A stretch of 64,000 bases of DNA, taken from positions 30,671,912-30,735,911 of the forward strand of contig CM043865.1 in the NCBI GenBank assembly GCA_023846275.1, read 5' to 3'. Source of the stretch: Vanilla planifolia. Lineage: Eukaryota; Streptophyta; Magnoliopsida; Asparagales; Orchidaceae. Every line of letters begins with the position of its first letter. Position 1 is the first letter of the stretch. Positions 38,225 to 63,150 of this stretch are shown here, one piece after another. A program made the translations under genes and the position numbers. The notes under the pieces were generated by a model. That model had not been told where the DNA came from and did not search any database. It worked only from the letters and a program-made list of their open reading frames with translations.

Positions 38225-39180
38225 ATTAGGAAGGTGGATCCTGCCGAAGTTATAAGGTGGGATTTTTTAGTCCCACACTGCAGAATGAAATTTGGCACAC
38301 CGCTTTATAATAGACTTGCGCCGTTTAACCTGCGAGCCACTTTGGGGCTGGCTCCCCCCTTCCTTGACCGGGATTTCATCACCCGGTTCAGGTTGACTTA
38401 GCCATGCACTGTTCTTTGACCGTAGACCGCGCTGAAGTTAGACTTAGTCGAGGTCCTCTCGACAGGCTTGGCTTAGCCAGGCACTGTTCCGTTGACCGTT
38501 GACCAGCTCTAGCCGAGCTGCTCTCGGCGGTCTTTGGGCGGGCTTTGCTCGCCCCTTTCGGGTCAACCAAATTTTTTATTTTTCTTCTTTTTTTTTATTT
38601 CTAAAAGGCCTGGACGGGCTGTTTTGGCGCCGGGTCGACCCGCCCATGCTACAGTGCTTTTTCCTGAGACTTTTGCTGTTTTAGGGTATTTTTGACGAAT
38701 TTTTTAGCCACAAATTTGAATATAAGTGTATAAAAATAATTTTATATTATTATAGTATTATAAGTTAATTAAGTGGCTATGAAAAGAAATTCGTAAAAAA
38801 CGATTCCAAAATAATATTAAAAAAATCAAATACCCATGTCTATACTTTTTGTCAAATATGCTTGGCCCAAAAATGAAAATTCATTATTAAATAATTTTAT
38901 AATATTTTTAAATGTTAATACTACTAGTGTGCCTCATGATCTCAAAGTTTTGACATATCAAATTCAAGAGAAATAAAAAAAAATTTAATTATAAAAAATC
39001 TTGCGCATGTCTCAAAAATTCCTTGAAGTATGCCATGACCTCAAGACCCTTAGAGACCATTATTTTAGACATCTAAAATACATGGCTTGATTTAATTAAT
39101 TATTAACAATTTTACTTAAAAAATAAGCCTTCAGTAATAAATAGCTTGGTTTTGTAATAATCATATCAAAGGGTACAACA

Positions 39181-39185
39181 AATAT
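39181..39185 (+). repeat. Target-site duplication of solo LTR 2 (right)
   Basis: AATAT, identical to 37147-37151. Confidence 0.7.
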
Positions 39186-42000
39186 CATTTTCGTGTTCCC
39201 ATGACTAGGTAAGGATCAACCTAAACAAAAGAGTCCACAATAGTTATATAAAGTTTTAGTGCTTGTATATATCAATTTTATACAAAAACACGTACCACTA
39301 ACTTATGAAAATAATATAACACAATATTTAAATGATGTGAAAAGGATGTTGCCATATAAGATGAGAAGTTTGATGTAATAACCCAAAATTAATTCTTTCT
39401 CTCAATGTTTTACAAGTTTATTCATTAGTCTATTCTTTTTAAAATGCTTTCTTATTTATACCATTTAATAGCTTAAGGCCATTTAGGATAGATGTGCAAG
39501 GCCAGTATTCTATTTCCAAAAAGTTTGAATAAGCTATTATAGGTCTTAAAAATGATCAAATAATTATGATATAAGGATTGTACAATGGAGATCGACGTTA
39601 AAGAAAGAATTCCCTAATAATGTCTTTGCACAACCAACACATTTATATATTTAGAGTTGCTTTTACTAGTATAATATAAATCATTCTATTATATGATGTA
39701 AATTTCTAAGCTCTCTTTATATGTTTTTAGATCATCATATTGAATGATTATTTAGATCGGATAAGTACAATAAGTTTATGACTTAAGGTTATGATGATCA
39801 TATATATCCGATAAATGGATCTTCAGTGTACGATAAGTTTTTCACAATGTGCAAACCTCTTGAGTTTTTGTTCCTTGTTATTCTTATATGATATAGAATT
39901 GTATAAGTGTGAAGAGTTCTAGTTCATTAATTATTCTACATAATAGTTATGAAATGTATTATACAGGTATGGCATGCTACTTCATACCATGTAATGCAAC
40001 TTTAAAGTTGTATTTTAAGTTATTTTCATTATTTGTGAGAGATGGATGACTGTATGTGATATTATTTCATATTATATGATTAAGAAGTTTTGTTGAAAAC
40101 AAAATATAACCCAATTAAATAGATTATCATCTAATATGATGAAGATATTGTACAAGTTTGACCCAATTAAAGCCAATTTATGACTAGATTAGGCATAAAG
40201 ATAATAACTTTATATTTGTACATAAACTTGAAAAAAAGGACTTATAACACAATTAAGAGATTGTACACTGTCGATAGAATGAATTTTAGTGTATGACCAA
40301 GTTAGCTTAAGATGAGCATAAGATTGTATCATTAAGATAAGAACATCATAACTATATGATGAGCAATCCTAACTAGAAGTATAATCGGATAGAACAAACA
40401 ATATATCATACTAGTATGATAAGTTACATCAATTAGGATGATTATTATACAAATAATGAACAAAACTTGTGTCAATTTATTTTTAAAATACGCTTGATCT
40501 TGAGTAATCCAAAGACTAATTAAGCTTAATTTTTATTATTAATTAGCTAATTGTTCATTATTTAGCTCATATGAAGAAATAAATGACATTTAAATCATGT
40601 ATGAGTAAGATGAATGCAGAACTATATGTCATATTATAATCTAATGAGAGTTTAACAATTCTAATTAAATAAAGCTTAGAGACTAAATATTGGATAGATA
40701 GCCACTCCACCAAAAGCTAGGTTCCTTGGCTCCAAGATTTGTAAGTTGTATAGAGCTTGAGCATGTTATTATGACACTTTGACTTATTTTTGCTTGTGGA
40801 TTATTTTATAAATCAATTGATGAAGTTTTATATTAGTTTGATTTATTTGATCTTGAGATACATGATCTAAATATATTTAAAAAAATACTAGTAAAAATAA
40901 TACAATAATTTTGTTATCATCAAATAAGTGTTACAATATAAATTATTTAATATGTCTCTCTTATGATATTATCTCTAATTTTATTGTGATGAAATTGATA
41001 TGATATGAGGCCATATAAAATGTGATATGATGTGTGCCTTTGGGGCACTACAACCTCATGTGATTGTCACTAACTTGCTTTCTAAGTTTGCCAAAGAAGC
41101 ATATTAGGATTTATTTCCATCTTTCCTACAAGTTTGTTGTGTGATAACTATGATTTTTAGGACCATATTAGATGTGATATTATATGATTGTTGACTATGC
41201 TTGATATATAATTTTATAAATAAAATCCTACTCATTAGAGATATTTTAATGGGATCAATTTCATAGATATATGATACATGTGATATTACAATATGAGATA
41301 TAAGGATTTATATGTGAAAATAATTTAAAAATATGAAAAATAGGCAAATGATAAAAAATAATGATAAAAATGTTATCTTATTATCATTATTACTGATGCA
41401 TTTTTTAGAACATGATTATCTTTGTTTTATTATCCTATCTTATTATATACTTTGTTAATTATTATGATATTCTTATTATATGAATTTGATTTATTATATA
41501 GATTATGTATTAAATTAGTTAGAGGTTTATATCATACTTATATTATAAAAGCATATAATTATACTAAACTAAGATGTGACCAGAATAAGTTTAGAGATGC
41601 ATATATTCTGATTATTCTAAAATTGTAAAAGTTGAAAATTGATAGGAAATATAATTTTAGTTATGTGTTTATTCTAATAATGTTAAGTTAGATTTAGACT
41701 TGAGTAATATAGTCTTTTATATCATAATAATTTTTTTATTTTATATAATATAATATTTATTATTATGTTTTATATTAAGATGTTGTCATGATCTTATTGT
41801 AATTGCCTATAGTTTGAGATTTGAGATGCATAAATGTATGTCTTATCAATGCTCCTATCACATGATATTGAATTCTTAATAAAACATGTATTATCTATAA
41901 ATGATGAAAGAATCAAGCCCAACATTGACTATACTATGCCTAGGGAGAAGAATATCATGTGTTAATCATATCGAAAGCATTTTGAGAGAGCGAATAGACA
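39186..42000. other. AT-rich intergenic DNA with TATGAT-rich repeat
   Basis: From about 39500 to 40960 it has the same dense TATGAT/ATCATA word style as 9.5-10.7 kb, and ends in TAATTTTGTTATCATCAAA, which in reverse resembles the start of many plant copia LTRs. From 41 to 42 kb there is only low-complexity AT-rich sequence. No protein-like frame was found. Confidence 0.4.
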
Positions 42001-42054
42001 TGGATAGAGAACGAGGAATCGAGAGCAATTGGGCCTTCTTGTAACGGTGAATAG

Positions 42055-42066
42055 ATATATATATAT
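42055..42066 (+). promoter_or_regulatory. TATA-like box of the hydratase gene
   Basis: An alternating AT run 80-90 bases before the preferred start codon, at the right distance for a short 5' UTR. It sits downstream of the in-frame ATG at 42029, one reason that earlier ATG is not preferred. The same run could be a chance microsatellite. Confidence 0.4.
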
Positions 42067-42145
42067 GTACTTTTTTCCATCAAAATTCCTATGCAACATT
42101 TTTTATTTAAATACTTCTTTGCTGGTCCTCCGTCTCGTTTTGTCA

Positions 42146-53713
<11,568 letters not shown>

Positions 53714-53891
53714 TCTTGTGGGTTCTGGTAATGTCTTTTTTCTAGCACTAGATCCTTAATAAGAGGATAGTTTAGTTTTAGCGATCCCATTATGTTCTTG
53801 CTACTAATAAGCTCGCAAACCTGAAGGGATGTGAGAGTGAAACCCAGTCGATAATGCGTGCTTAGCATTTTTTTATGAGAACACAGATTTT

Positions 53892-53920
53892 TAATAAATA
53901 CTAATAAAAAGTATTTATTA
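53892..53920 (+). terminator. Candidate 3' end signal with perfect hairpin after the hydratase gene
   Basis: An AATAAA (53893-53898) about 180 bases after the stop sits inside a perfect 11-bp inverted repeat, TAATAAATACT and AGTATTTATTA, separated by seven bases. The AATAAA is at a reasonable distance for polyadenylation. The hairpin may be chance in such AT-rich DNA. Confidence 0.4.
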
Positions 53921-54628
53921 ACATTTTGATATTTTGGAGTTTGAAGAAGAGTGAAGTTTGCAATGTTGATTAAGGGCCTTAGTTGATAATGATGTTTTGG
54001 AGTTATTACTAAAGCGTGGTTTCAATCTCTATGCTTTGACGTTACATTAACGAAACTTAATGTTTTATTAATAAAAATTAACGTTACATAACTCGTTTGT
54101 ATGGTGCGTTTATGCTGAGAATGCGTTCTTCGATAAATCTAGAATTTTCTTTTTATAGTTTTTTATTCATTTTTGTGGTTTGAACGATAATCGTGTTCTG
54201 ACATTTTTTTTTTTTGGTTGGAGCTTTGCCCAATTTTTTCAGGGAATATTTGTTTATCATTTTTTGAAGTGTTCTTTTCAAACTATAAAACAATTCAAAC
54301 TTGATTTTCACATTTTCTTTTTCAACTCGTATAACGAGTTTTTTTTTAAAAAAATATTTTTTATTTCTTATTTTTAAAAGGACTTTTGCATTGTGATTCT
54401 TTATGTCAATAGTTTTTTAATTTAGAGAAGAATTTTTAAATAAAAAGTTATGTAAGAGAAAATAAAAAATAAAAAAATGAAAGAAATTTATATTTTTTTT
54501 TATTCTTTTGAATTTAAAAAGAGTAAATATTTTCTAAACTGTTTTTTAAAACAAAACAAAAGTTTAGTTCTTTCTTTAAAGAATTAATATAATAGCTTTT
54601 TGAATAAGTCATCAAACAATATAAATGA

Positions 54629-54673
<45 letters not shown>

Positions 54674-57465
54674 AGAAGTTTAGTTAATTATTTTTTTTAG
54701 TTTTTTTAAAATAAAAAATCTTTATTTAGATTATTTTTTAATAAATATTTATTAAAACATATTTTTAATCTGAAAATATATACTAAATTTGTTGCACACA
54801 GCACATTATCATTAATGTCACTCATTTATTACAATGTCCTTGTATCTTTATAAAGACTTTGTAATTCTTATGAATGACAATAAATTAGTCTTAATAATAG
54901 AGATAGGTATTTTTTTTTTTATTTAGACCATTAGATAACACTAGAGAAATTTGAAAGAATTATGTTGTAATGACAAATAACCATGTAATTATAAGCCATG
55001 TATCTCGTATAAAGAACATTTATGGATTTTAGTATACATAAGATAGCCCATGTAATTGAAAAAAATAAAAAAAACATATAGATAAGCATACTATATGACA
55101 TTTATGGATTTTATCATCTTTTTATGATGATATTTTTTTCTATTTTTTTTCAACATATTCAAGATCTATTATATCAATAAGCATTGTAGGATTGTTTATT
55201 TGCAAAATGAAAGGATTGCTTATGTTAGGCATGAGGCAAATGGATAATAGATTGTTTCCTTAAGTTTCTTTTAGAACCATATTCACACTTTATCTTCTAT
55301 CTTCTATAACTAATGCAGCATCATCAACAATCTTAGGCTTAACATTTTTTACAATACATTAATTTGAAATAACTAACCAACCCACAAGAAGAACTGGGTG
55401 GTGGGGGTAGAAATTATGCCCTTTTTTAAATTCTTTCAAAAGTTTTGCTAATCAATGAAGAATCTCAAGTTAATGCACTAATAGATTAATATTTTTAATA
55501 GTTGTTTTATGCACTAATTTTTATGAATATGTTATAAATAGAGAACACAATGATTTCAAGTGTTTTGGCCACAAATACAAGGCTTATACCCCTAGTTCTA
55601 GACCAAGCTTACATACTAAATCAAAAATACCTTTTTGCCACATAATGGATAGCTTAGTAGCTCTCATAGGAACACTAATCAATGATGGCTCACAAGAGCT
55701 TATAATAACTGACCAATGATACTACAACAAAGCAACAATCCAAAAGAATTAAAAAAGCTAAGAGAAAATAAATACAATATTTGAAAATTACTTAATATGG
55801 TAAACCAACACCTTAATCTCTTGAAACAGAAGTGAGACAATAGCTAAATATGATAAGAATAATTTTATGAATATAGATTGAAACAAGATGAAATGATCTT
55901 AGGCAAAAGATGTTGCAATTAACACAAACAATGCTTTAAATCAAAGATATGAAGTGTAAGTTAAGATTTCAATCATCTAATATGCTTTAAAATTTAATCA
56001 TTAACTCTTACTTTGAATTCACTCTTTATTTATATCCATGTTAACCTATTAATAATTAAAGGACAATGGCTATAATTACTTTTCTAAAGTGATTAAACTA
56101 CCTTTTACAAGTTTCGACAATTATTCCTGCAAGTACGATAAGAACATTGTACTAGTGAAATAGATAGATATAACTAATTGCCCATTAACGTTTGTCCAAC
56201 CTATTGATTTTCACTTACTTAAAACTTATTGTATGAGTATAATTAGAGACATCATACTATATAATTATAGGAAAACATGCAAAATGCTATTCATCAGTGC
56301 TTCTTAAATAAGGTTTCTATTTTACTAATCATAATAAAAATTAATTTGGAATGTAGCTCAAATTAGTTTTGTAATTGAGTTTCCAAATCTAAGAATCTCT
56401 CCTCAAACTTTTTAAATTGTTTTATGATATGAATTTCTAAAGCATTTATCCTTACGAACAATTGGTGATTACCATATATTAGTGATACAGTCCCTAAAAC
56501 TAAATGATGAAGCTTAATGTGTTCCTTGTTTAGTAGTTGTAGTAGGAAGAAGGCATGAAGCATCAAACAACTCAATTGCCATTTTTCCTTACATGTTGCA
56601 ACACTTCCACCATAGTTCCTATATAAACGTGAACTAATTATTATGCTTCTTCATTTTTGTGTTCTTGATGGCTCAAGGAACGCAATCCATATCATTTGTT
56701 CTTATATTATATTAATAACTTATTATTAAGACAATTAGGTGGTAATAACTCATATTAATCTTCTTTAATATGAGTTTTTAAAATATTAATACATTTCTTA
56801 TCAACCTAAAAATTATCTCAACCACATTAAAGTAGTAACCCTTCAAGTAGTAATAATTAGCAAGAGAGAATAAGTATAATAATACACCTAAGAAAATGTT
56901 GAACTAGGTATGCTCATTAGGTCAAGAATTTTATTTCTTAAACATGATTTTTGTTAAATGTGCTGCAAGTTACTTTACTAACCTCTCCTTAATTATATGA
57001 TAAACTTTTGCAATTTGGCCAATGGGTAAGACCAAAAATAGCTATCTTAAGCAAGCTTATTATGTCATTGTAGGTGATCTAAATGTTAGTTTTACATAAA
57101 ACATGGAAACACTAAAATTCTTAATGATTTCCAAATTTAAATAAAAGTACTATATAATTATACTATTGAAAGGATGCCTAAATTGCTTAACTTCTCTCAA
57201 ACTAGTTCCAAAAAAGTAAAATAAAACTGAATAATTTGGTTTGAACTATAGTATTATAGTAACTAGTTTATAAATGTTATGATTATAATCCTTAACTATC
57301 TCAAATTCTTTCACATCCAACTATAATTTAAAAAGTGTCATCAAACTCATAACTTGCAAATGGTTGGAATGTTTGGAGAGCGGACTTCTTTGTTCTAGGA
57401 TGCTTGTTTATGATGTATGCTTACATGATCTATAAATGTATAGGTACAAATATACAATGAGCACT
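53921..57465. other. AT-rich intergenic DNA
   Basis: No protein-like frame. T-rich and A-rich tracts dominate at 54.1-54.8 kb. The rest is ordinary AT-rich sequence with no partner repeat noticed. Confidence 0.5.
54632..54666. repeat. (TA)n microsatellite
   Basis: About 17 uninterrupted TA units. Confidence 0.92.
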
Positions 57466-57470
57466 TAAAT
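57466..57470 (+). repeat. Target-site duplication of solo LTR 3 (left)
   Basis: AAATA, repeated exactly at 59226-59230. The word is AT-rich, so chance weighs more here than for GTTTA at copy 1. Confidence 0.65.
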
Positions 57471-59225
57471 ATGTTACACCCTTGTGTTTGATGAGTTAAA
57501 CATAAATGTTTATAAATATCTCATATAGGCTTATTTTAAGTATGTTAATATTCAATTAAGTCTAGCCATGTTTAAAATAATGGTCTTTAAGGCTGTTGGA
57601 GTCATGACAAGCTTCAAGAAAATTGAAGGCATATACTAAAATTTTTATAATTGAATTTCTTTTTATTTTTATTTTTTGGATTTGTTTAGTCCAAATTTTG
57701 AGATGATGTGACACACTAGTAGTATTAATATTTGAAAATATTATAAGTTTAATAATTATTGAATTGTAATTTTTGGATGAAGTATTATTGATGAAAAGTA
57801 TAGGCATTGTTATTTGATTTTTTTTAAATTATTTATGAATTATTTTTCACGAATTTCTTTTCATAGTTACTTAAGACACTTTTAACACTATCATAATATA
57901 AATTTATTTTGGTACACTTATATTCAAAATTTTAGCATAAATATTCTCACAAAATATTATAAAACCAGTTTAGTCTAAGAATTTTTCACTGTAGCATTGG
58001 GCGGGTCGACCTGACTCGACCACTGGCCCGTCCAGGCTTTAGGAATTTTAAAAAAATAAAAAATAAATAAAATAAAAATTGTTCAATAGACCCAAAGGGG
58101 CGAGCGAAGCCTTAAGACAAACAAAGAAGACCACAAGGAAAGCTAAATGGAAAAGCGCGAAATCAGCCCGCAAGAAAAGCTGAACGGAATAATGCAAAAT
58201 TAAGTCAACCAGGACCAAGCGATCAAATGGCGGCTAAAGTTAATGAAGGCAGAAGGGTAGGCATGATTCGACGGCTTAGGTTAATCAAGGTAAAATGCTG
58301 TAAGTAAATAGTAAAATGACAAGCAGAAGCTTTGAACTAGAGGCAGATTTGCGAGATGATGCGGAACCACTACAGTAAATTTTTAATTCAAATAATTTTT
58401 GGACACATTATACTAATACATGTAGGACAACCTACATGCAATCCAATGGCCTAAATCGAGGCTACCTAGATCTAACAATCATGATTGATAAAATCAGGAT
58501 TCAATCAAAAATGTCCATTTCAAGATCCAAATCAAACGGTGATTGCTATGTGTCTGTTATCCAAATGGTTAGTTCATTTTATAGTCATTTGGAGTGGATT
58601 TAGAGCTCAAATTTGTGCTCTATAAATAGGGAAGGATGAAGAACTCTAAAAGGTTATCATTGCTAAGTTCTTAAAAATTTCAAATCACAATTTTAAGCTA
58701 TTTCAAGTACATACGGTGCTTCCAAACCCATAAAGTGAAAGTTGCAAAAAGAAACCCGAAATTGGAGGTTTTGCTTCAACTATTTTTAATTCCTATTACT
58801 TCTTTTAAATTGTCTTAAGTTTATACTTTGTTGCCAATTTTTGTATTTGTTTTCTTTGGATAAGGGCATCCCAGCAATTGTACAAAAGCCCAGAGTTTGA
58901 GTTGAGCAGAAAAAAGCTCAAGTAGGTTCGAGATTAGTCGTAGGTAAAATCCCAAGCAGGTTTGAGGTGAGTCATATAAAAAACCTCACTTATAATTTGA
59001 TGATTTTTAGTGGCTTTTTCCTAACACTAGTTAAGGATAGACATAGGCTCGATTTTGAGTTGAACTACCTTAAAAATCTTCTGTATACTATATTACTACT
59101 TTTTCTTGTTCTTGCTTAAAAAATTTAAGCTTTAATTTAAACATAAAATTGAAAAAAAATCTCAAAATTTTATTTACCATAGTTCACCCCAACTTGTGGG
59201 TTTATTTTAAGCACAAAGAACTTTA
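57471..59225 (+). mobile_element. Solo LTR, copy 3 (opposite orientation)
   Basis: About 1.76 kb, reverse complement of solo LTR 1 along nearly its whole length. It starts TGTTACACCCTTGTGTTTGA and ends GAACTTTA, the same termini as copy 1, and is flanked by its own AAATA duplication. A TATA box, CTCTATAAATAGGG, lies at about 58618-58631 and is followed by about 600 bases to the LTR end, so R and U5 would lie there. The block of CpG-richer sequence at 58000-58380 corresponds to 11590-12010 in copy 1. No coding region adjoins it. Confidence 0.85.
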
Positions 59226-59230
59226 AAATA
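59226..59230 (+). repeat. Target-site duplication of solo LTR 3 (right)
   Basis: AAATA, identical to 57466-57470. Confidence 0.65.
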
Positions 59231-60460
59231 TAAAATGATACATTATACATAATAATAGTTACCTCTTTGAGATGATATTGAGAAAGAAAATGAGTATGAA
59301 AGAGATGCAAATAATTGATTTAGACACATAACTAGAATAATTCTTTAAAACATTGACAATCTTTGACTTTCAGTAGTTGCTAAAAATTGATCATATGGAG
59401 AATCAACTTAATATAATAACGTAATGATTTTCCTTCCTACTCTTTCATTGTTACAAATATTCAGATGAAATACCCTATCTAATCATGTTATAAATATGCT
59501 CAGGGAAATTGTACTTTTATGAACTAATTGATCATATAAGATGATGTAATTTATGACCTAAGACATAAGTGAAATCGCATCCAACATACATTAACGATCA
59601 ATATATCATACATGATTGAATGGGAATCAACTTATCATGTTAGATGTTTAAGGATAATATGGTTACTTTCATATTATTATATTTGTTTGATTATCTCATA
59701 ACTTGAAATGTTGATGGCTTGTATTGTATCATATAGAAATGAAATACTAATCATACTAATCTAATGATCATCTAACACTAGTTACATCATACTCATACAT
59801 AATACTATTATATTAAACTGATTGAATACTTGCATAGTCTCTTTAATGAAAAGGGTTGCACATGTACGATAGACAAATCATACATGTGCAAAGTGTATAT
59901 CATTTAAACCTCACTTTGAAATGATGCACATTTATATGATGGAAGTGATCATAAGCACATCACGAAATTTTCTTATTTGAAGGAAGTCCTACAAATCTTT
60001 CTCAATCTATAATGTACTTACTATTCAAACTATTATCCATAACACAATTACTATTTAAATTATTCATATGAATTGAACTTGGTTCAATAAGTCAATTAAA
60101 CAATACTTCTAAAATTTGATTCATAGTAAAGCACATAATTTTGTAAATTTTCATTAGTGTATGTGATTTTTTTGTGAGATATTCTTGCATTAAGCCCTCG
60201 ATAGTATATATTCTTTTTAAAGTCAAAATAGTGAAAGTTGAAGCGTGAGAATAGTGATAAATTAAGGAAGAAAAAAGGAGAAGAGGATTTTCGTTACAAG
60301 GAGAATGAATTCCCTAGAATATTTTTTTAAGGAGTTTTGAATTCACAAATTTCTAAATTCATAGAGTTATAAATTTATGAAATTCTAAATTATGGAATTC
60401 TATGTTTTGGGAGAATTCTAAATTCCTTAGAATATTTTCCTATTTGACCAAAATATTCAC
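59231..60460. other. AT-rich DNA, TATGAT-rich
   Basis: Same short-word style as 9.5-10.7 kb. No frame or boundary could be defined. Confidence 0.35.
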
Positions 60461-60464
60461 CTCA

Positions 60465-60910
60465 AACAGCCTGTCCATGTGTGTGAATGTTGTCTGCCTA
60501 TATTACAACACTGTCACATGCATAGGTACTGTTGTCTAGTGTGGATATTCTTTGTGTGCTCATGTTGACTATGACAGTATTGTAGGTAGCCAATATATGC
60601 ATTGGCACCCATCTCATATGGTGATGCGCACCTAATGTGTGCTGGAGTGTGGCCCACCATGACTATTCATACGCATGACTTTTGCATTGTAGTATGTGCT
60701 TTGGTGCTTCTATAGTGAGCCAACACATGCAGCCTCTTATTGCTTTTTATCATAAAGATTATTTTTATCATTTTGTTTCATTCCTTAATTGTTTTCATAA
60801 TTTTGGATTCAGAAAGCTCAAATTAAGCTCCTAATTAATCTAATCTCATTTGTCATATTAGATCTTTATCTTTACATCCTTAGATTTCTTAAGTGTCACA
60901 CCAAATGGTT
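60465..60910 (-). repeat. Fragment related to the LTR of gypsy element 2
   Basis: Reverse-complement similarity to 15780-16040 and 19080-19460: the minus strand has AATTATGAAAACAAT...GAAACAAAATGATAAAAAT, then CATGCGTATGAATAG-type words with the same CATG/GCAT-rich block. No second LTR or coding text is next to it, so it is a fragment or solo copy. Confidence 0.45.
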
Positions 60911-61085
60911 TCTAAAGTTCTTGGACATAATGATACAAGCCTTTATCTTCACCTCTATAGCAATCTCACATTACCATACCCTTAGGACAAATCGATATGA
61001 TGCAATGAAGTTTCACTTTTATCTCGTTGATATTGAATATAACGTGATTGATGTTGAGATAATGTAGGATGTAACAGTGACTTAA

Positions 61086-61480
61086 TCAGGATCAACAGCT
61101 TCTCAAACAAGATCTACAGTCTCTTGGTCAGGATTGATGGTGACTCGGTCAGTATCAATGATGAATCAATCAAGATCGATGATGAATCGATTAGGATCAA
61201 TGATGAATCAACCTAGATCGACATGAATTGATTGGATCGGTGGCAAATTTATCAGGATCGATGACAAATCAGTTAGATTGGTAGGGAATCGATCAGATCG
61301 ATGGAGAATCATCCAGATCAGCGAAGAATTGGTCAAAATAGCAAAGAATCAATTGGGATCGGTGGCATATCGACTAGATCGATGATGTATTGATCTAGAT
61401 CAAAGGAGGATCAATAATATCAGTAGTAAACTGGCTAGAATCTGTCTTGAATCACTTGGGATCAATGTAGAATCGGCTTG
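61086..61480. repeat. Degenerate tandem array of GATCGATGATGAATC-type units
   Basis: Roughly fifteen units of about 25-30 bases, each built on GATC(A/G)ATG-(A/G)(T/C)GAATC-(A/G)AT, recur with base changes and small indels from the first recognisable unit to about 61470. Spacing is irregular, so the array is old or has grown by slippage. No open frame. Confidence 0.7.
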
Positions 61481-62320
61481 ATGACGATAGCGAGTCAGCA
61501 AAGCAAGCTCGAGCCAACGTGGGCGGGTGCAGATCAGCTTTGTCAGGTACAAGTTAACTCAGGTCTGCGTGGGTCTATTTGATGGGTAGACGCGAGGTCA
61601 ACATGGGTCGTCGTCGATCGATGTGAGTTGTTGTGGGTTGATACAGGTCGACACAGGAGTGCAGGTCAACATAGGTTGTTGCAGGTTAACGCAGGTCGAC
61701 ATGAGTGAATGCAGGTTGGAGCGTGTTAGCACATGTTAGAGCTGCTCGATAATTCAATGCGATTCGACAAGTCAACTAAAGTCAACATGTGTCAATGCGG
61801 ATGGGCTAGTCGACGTGGTTCGGTGGGTCAACATGAGCTAATTTGGGAAGCTTTTTAAAAGTTGCCGCCAAACGCAATAAATCCTTAATTTTTCTATTCA
61901 GGTTGCTGACACTCGGAAAGACGATAGATTGTAGTGGCATCTCATGAAGCATTTCGTCTAGTGATCGATCTTCGACGATGACTACGAAGGTTTTGACCAC
62001 ACTGAAAGGGCTTCTCGAAGCTACTCCTTTTTTTTCTCTCTCTCTCTCTATTTCCACTGCTTTGGTTCCTTTGGTCCCCCTATAGTCAACAAAAGGGGGG
62101 GTTTATAGTCACACTCAATAAATGACACTAAGATCATGTCAGATTTTTTTTTTCGTTCTTTGATCTTTCATGGTGGCTTTTCTAGTGAGTGTAAAGAAGT
62201 GTGGTAGGTTTTTCTGCATTTACGAAGTGATGTAAGTATTTCACACTCTCTTCATTTTTTCAAGAATTTTTTGTATCTTCAATCAGCTAAGTTAATATAT
62301 AACTTTATGATGTTACTAAC
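61480..62320. other. GGTCAAC/GGTCGAC-rich stretch, likely LTR remnant
   Basis: Words such as GCAGGTCAACATAGG and GGTTGATACAGGTCGACAC recur between 61500 and 61840, in the same style as the LTRs at 3.8-3.95 and 8.2-8.4 kb. A minus-strand frame at 61806-62057 has no recognisable family. A CT run lies at about 62029-62050 and a TATAGTC pair at 62082-62112. Confidence 0.4.
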
Positions 62321-62326
62321 TAGATG

Positions 62327-63150
62327 CTTAATGCCTCCTTATCGATCCAATGTATTATTTATCTAAGAGAATCATGATAGAACATTATACTTGTATCACA
62401 TCATACATAATCTAGCATTTTTCAAGACAAAATTGATCACATGTGCCAACCCCATAGGTTTTAAGAACCCTTAACACTAACATGTACTCCTTACCATAAT
62501 TGTAGCACATCATTTGTTCCTAATGAGACTAAATGTGCAACTATTTCTTCTCGAGAGTATTTATACAATAATTTTCAACCAATCTTGGAGATTCTTACCA
62601 TGTAATTTAACACTCGTCTCATAAGCCAACCAACCACATGTAATTATTATCTCAATATCAAAAGAATAAAGTAACTAACATGTTTATCTCTTGGATAAAT
62701 ATGCATGATCAAGGGTCTATTGCATCTAGTCTTCACCTATTCAGTGCCTCTTTATCGATCCAATACATTTTCCAATCTAAGAAATCATGATAAGACCTTA
62801 TACTTATATCACATCATATAATCTAACATTTCTCATAACAAAGCTGATCATATAACCCAATCTTATAGGTTTTAGGAGTCCTTAACAATCACATATACTC
62901 TCTACCATAATTATAACACATCATTTGTTTTTAATAAGATTAAATGTATAACTATTTATTTTTGGGTGTATTTATATAATTATTTTAGCCAATCTTAGAG
63001 ATTCTTATCATGTAATTTGATACTCCTCTTATAAGCTCAACCAACCACATGTAACTATTATCTTCACGTCAAAAGTGTAGAGTAGCTAATATGTTTATCT
63101 CCTAAGTAAATATGCATGATCAAGGATCTATTATATCTAGACTTTACATA
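62327..63150. repeat. Tandem duplication, two units of about 412 bp
   Basis: The two halves (about 62327-62738 and 62739-63150) align along their whole length. For example TTATCGATCCAAT starts at 62339 and 62752, and ATATGCATGATCAAGG occurs near 62699 and 63109. Spacing between matching words is 410-413 bases. Divergence is moderate, mostly C/T and G/A changes, as expected for methylated repeat DNA. It could be two monomers of a satellite or a local duplication. Confidence 0.85.

Larger units (their letters stand above)
37152..39180 (-). mobile_element. Solo LTR, copy 2 (diverged subfamily)
   Basis: About 2.03 kb with proper TG...CA ends (TGATGTAAATCG on the left, GGGTACAACA on the right) and a perfect AATAT duplication outside. 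The segment from about 38560 to 39080 aligns closely with 11915-12445 of solo LTR 1, including GCTCGCCCCTTTCGGGT, ATGCTACAGTG and AATATAAGTGTA. The other side shares AGATTTTTAGGTGGTTC and CCTACATCCACCCCC. The middle (37.9-38.2 kb) is GC-rich and carries a 92-bp tandem repeat missing from the other copies. No internal retroelement region adjoins it. A TATATATAG box at about 37727-37735 (near-palindromic) could be the LTR promoter. Confidence 0.82.

Noticed and set aside
61806..62057. Minus-strand frame of 83 codons beginning MEIEREREKK
   Set aside because: The start is coded by a CT microsatellite and the rest overlaps LTR-like GGTCAAC-rich DNA. No homolog is recognised.
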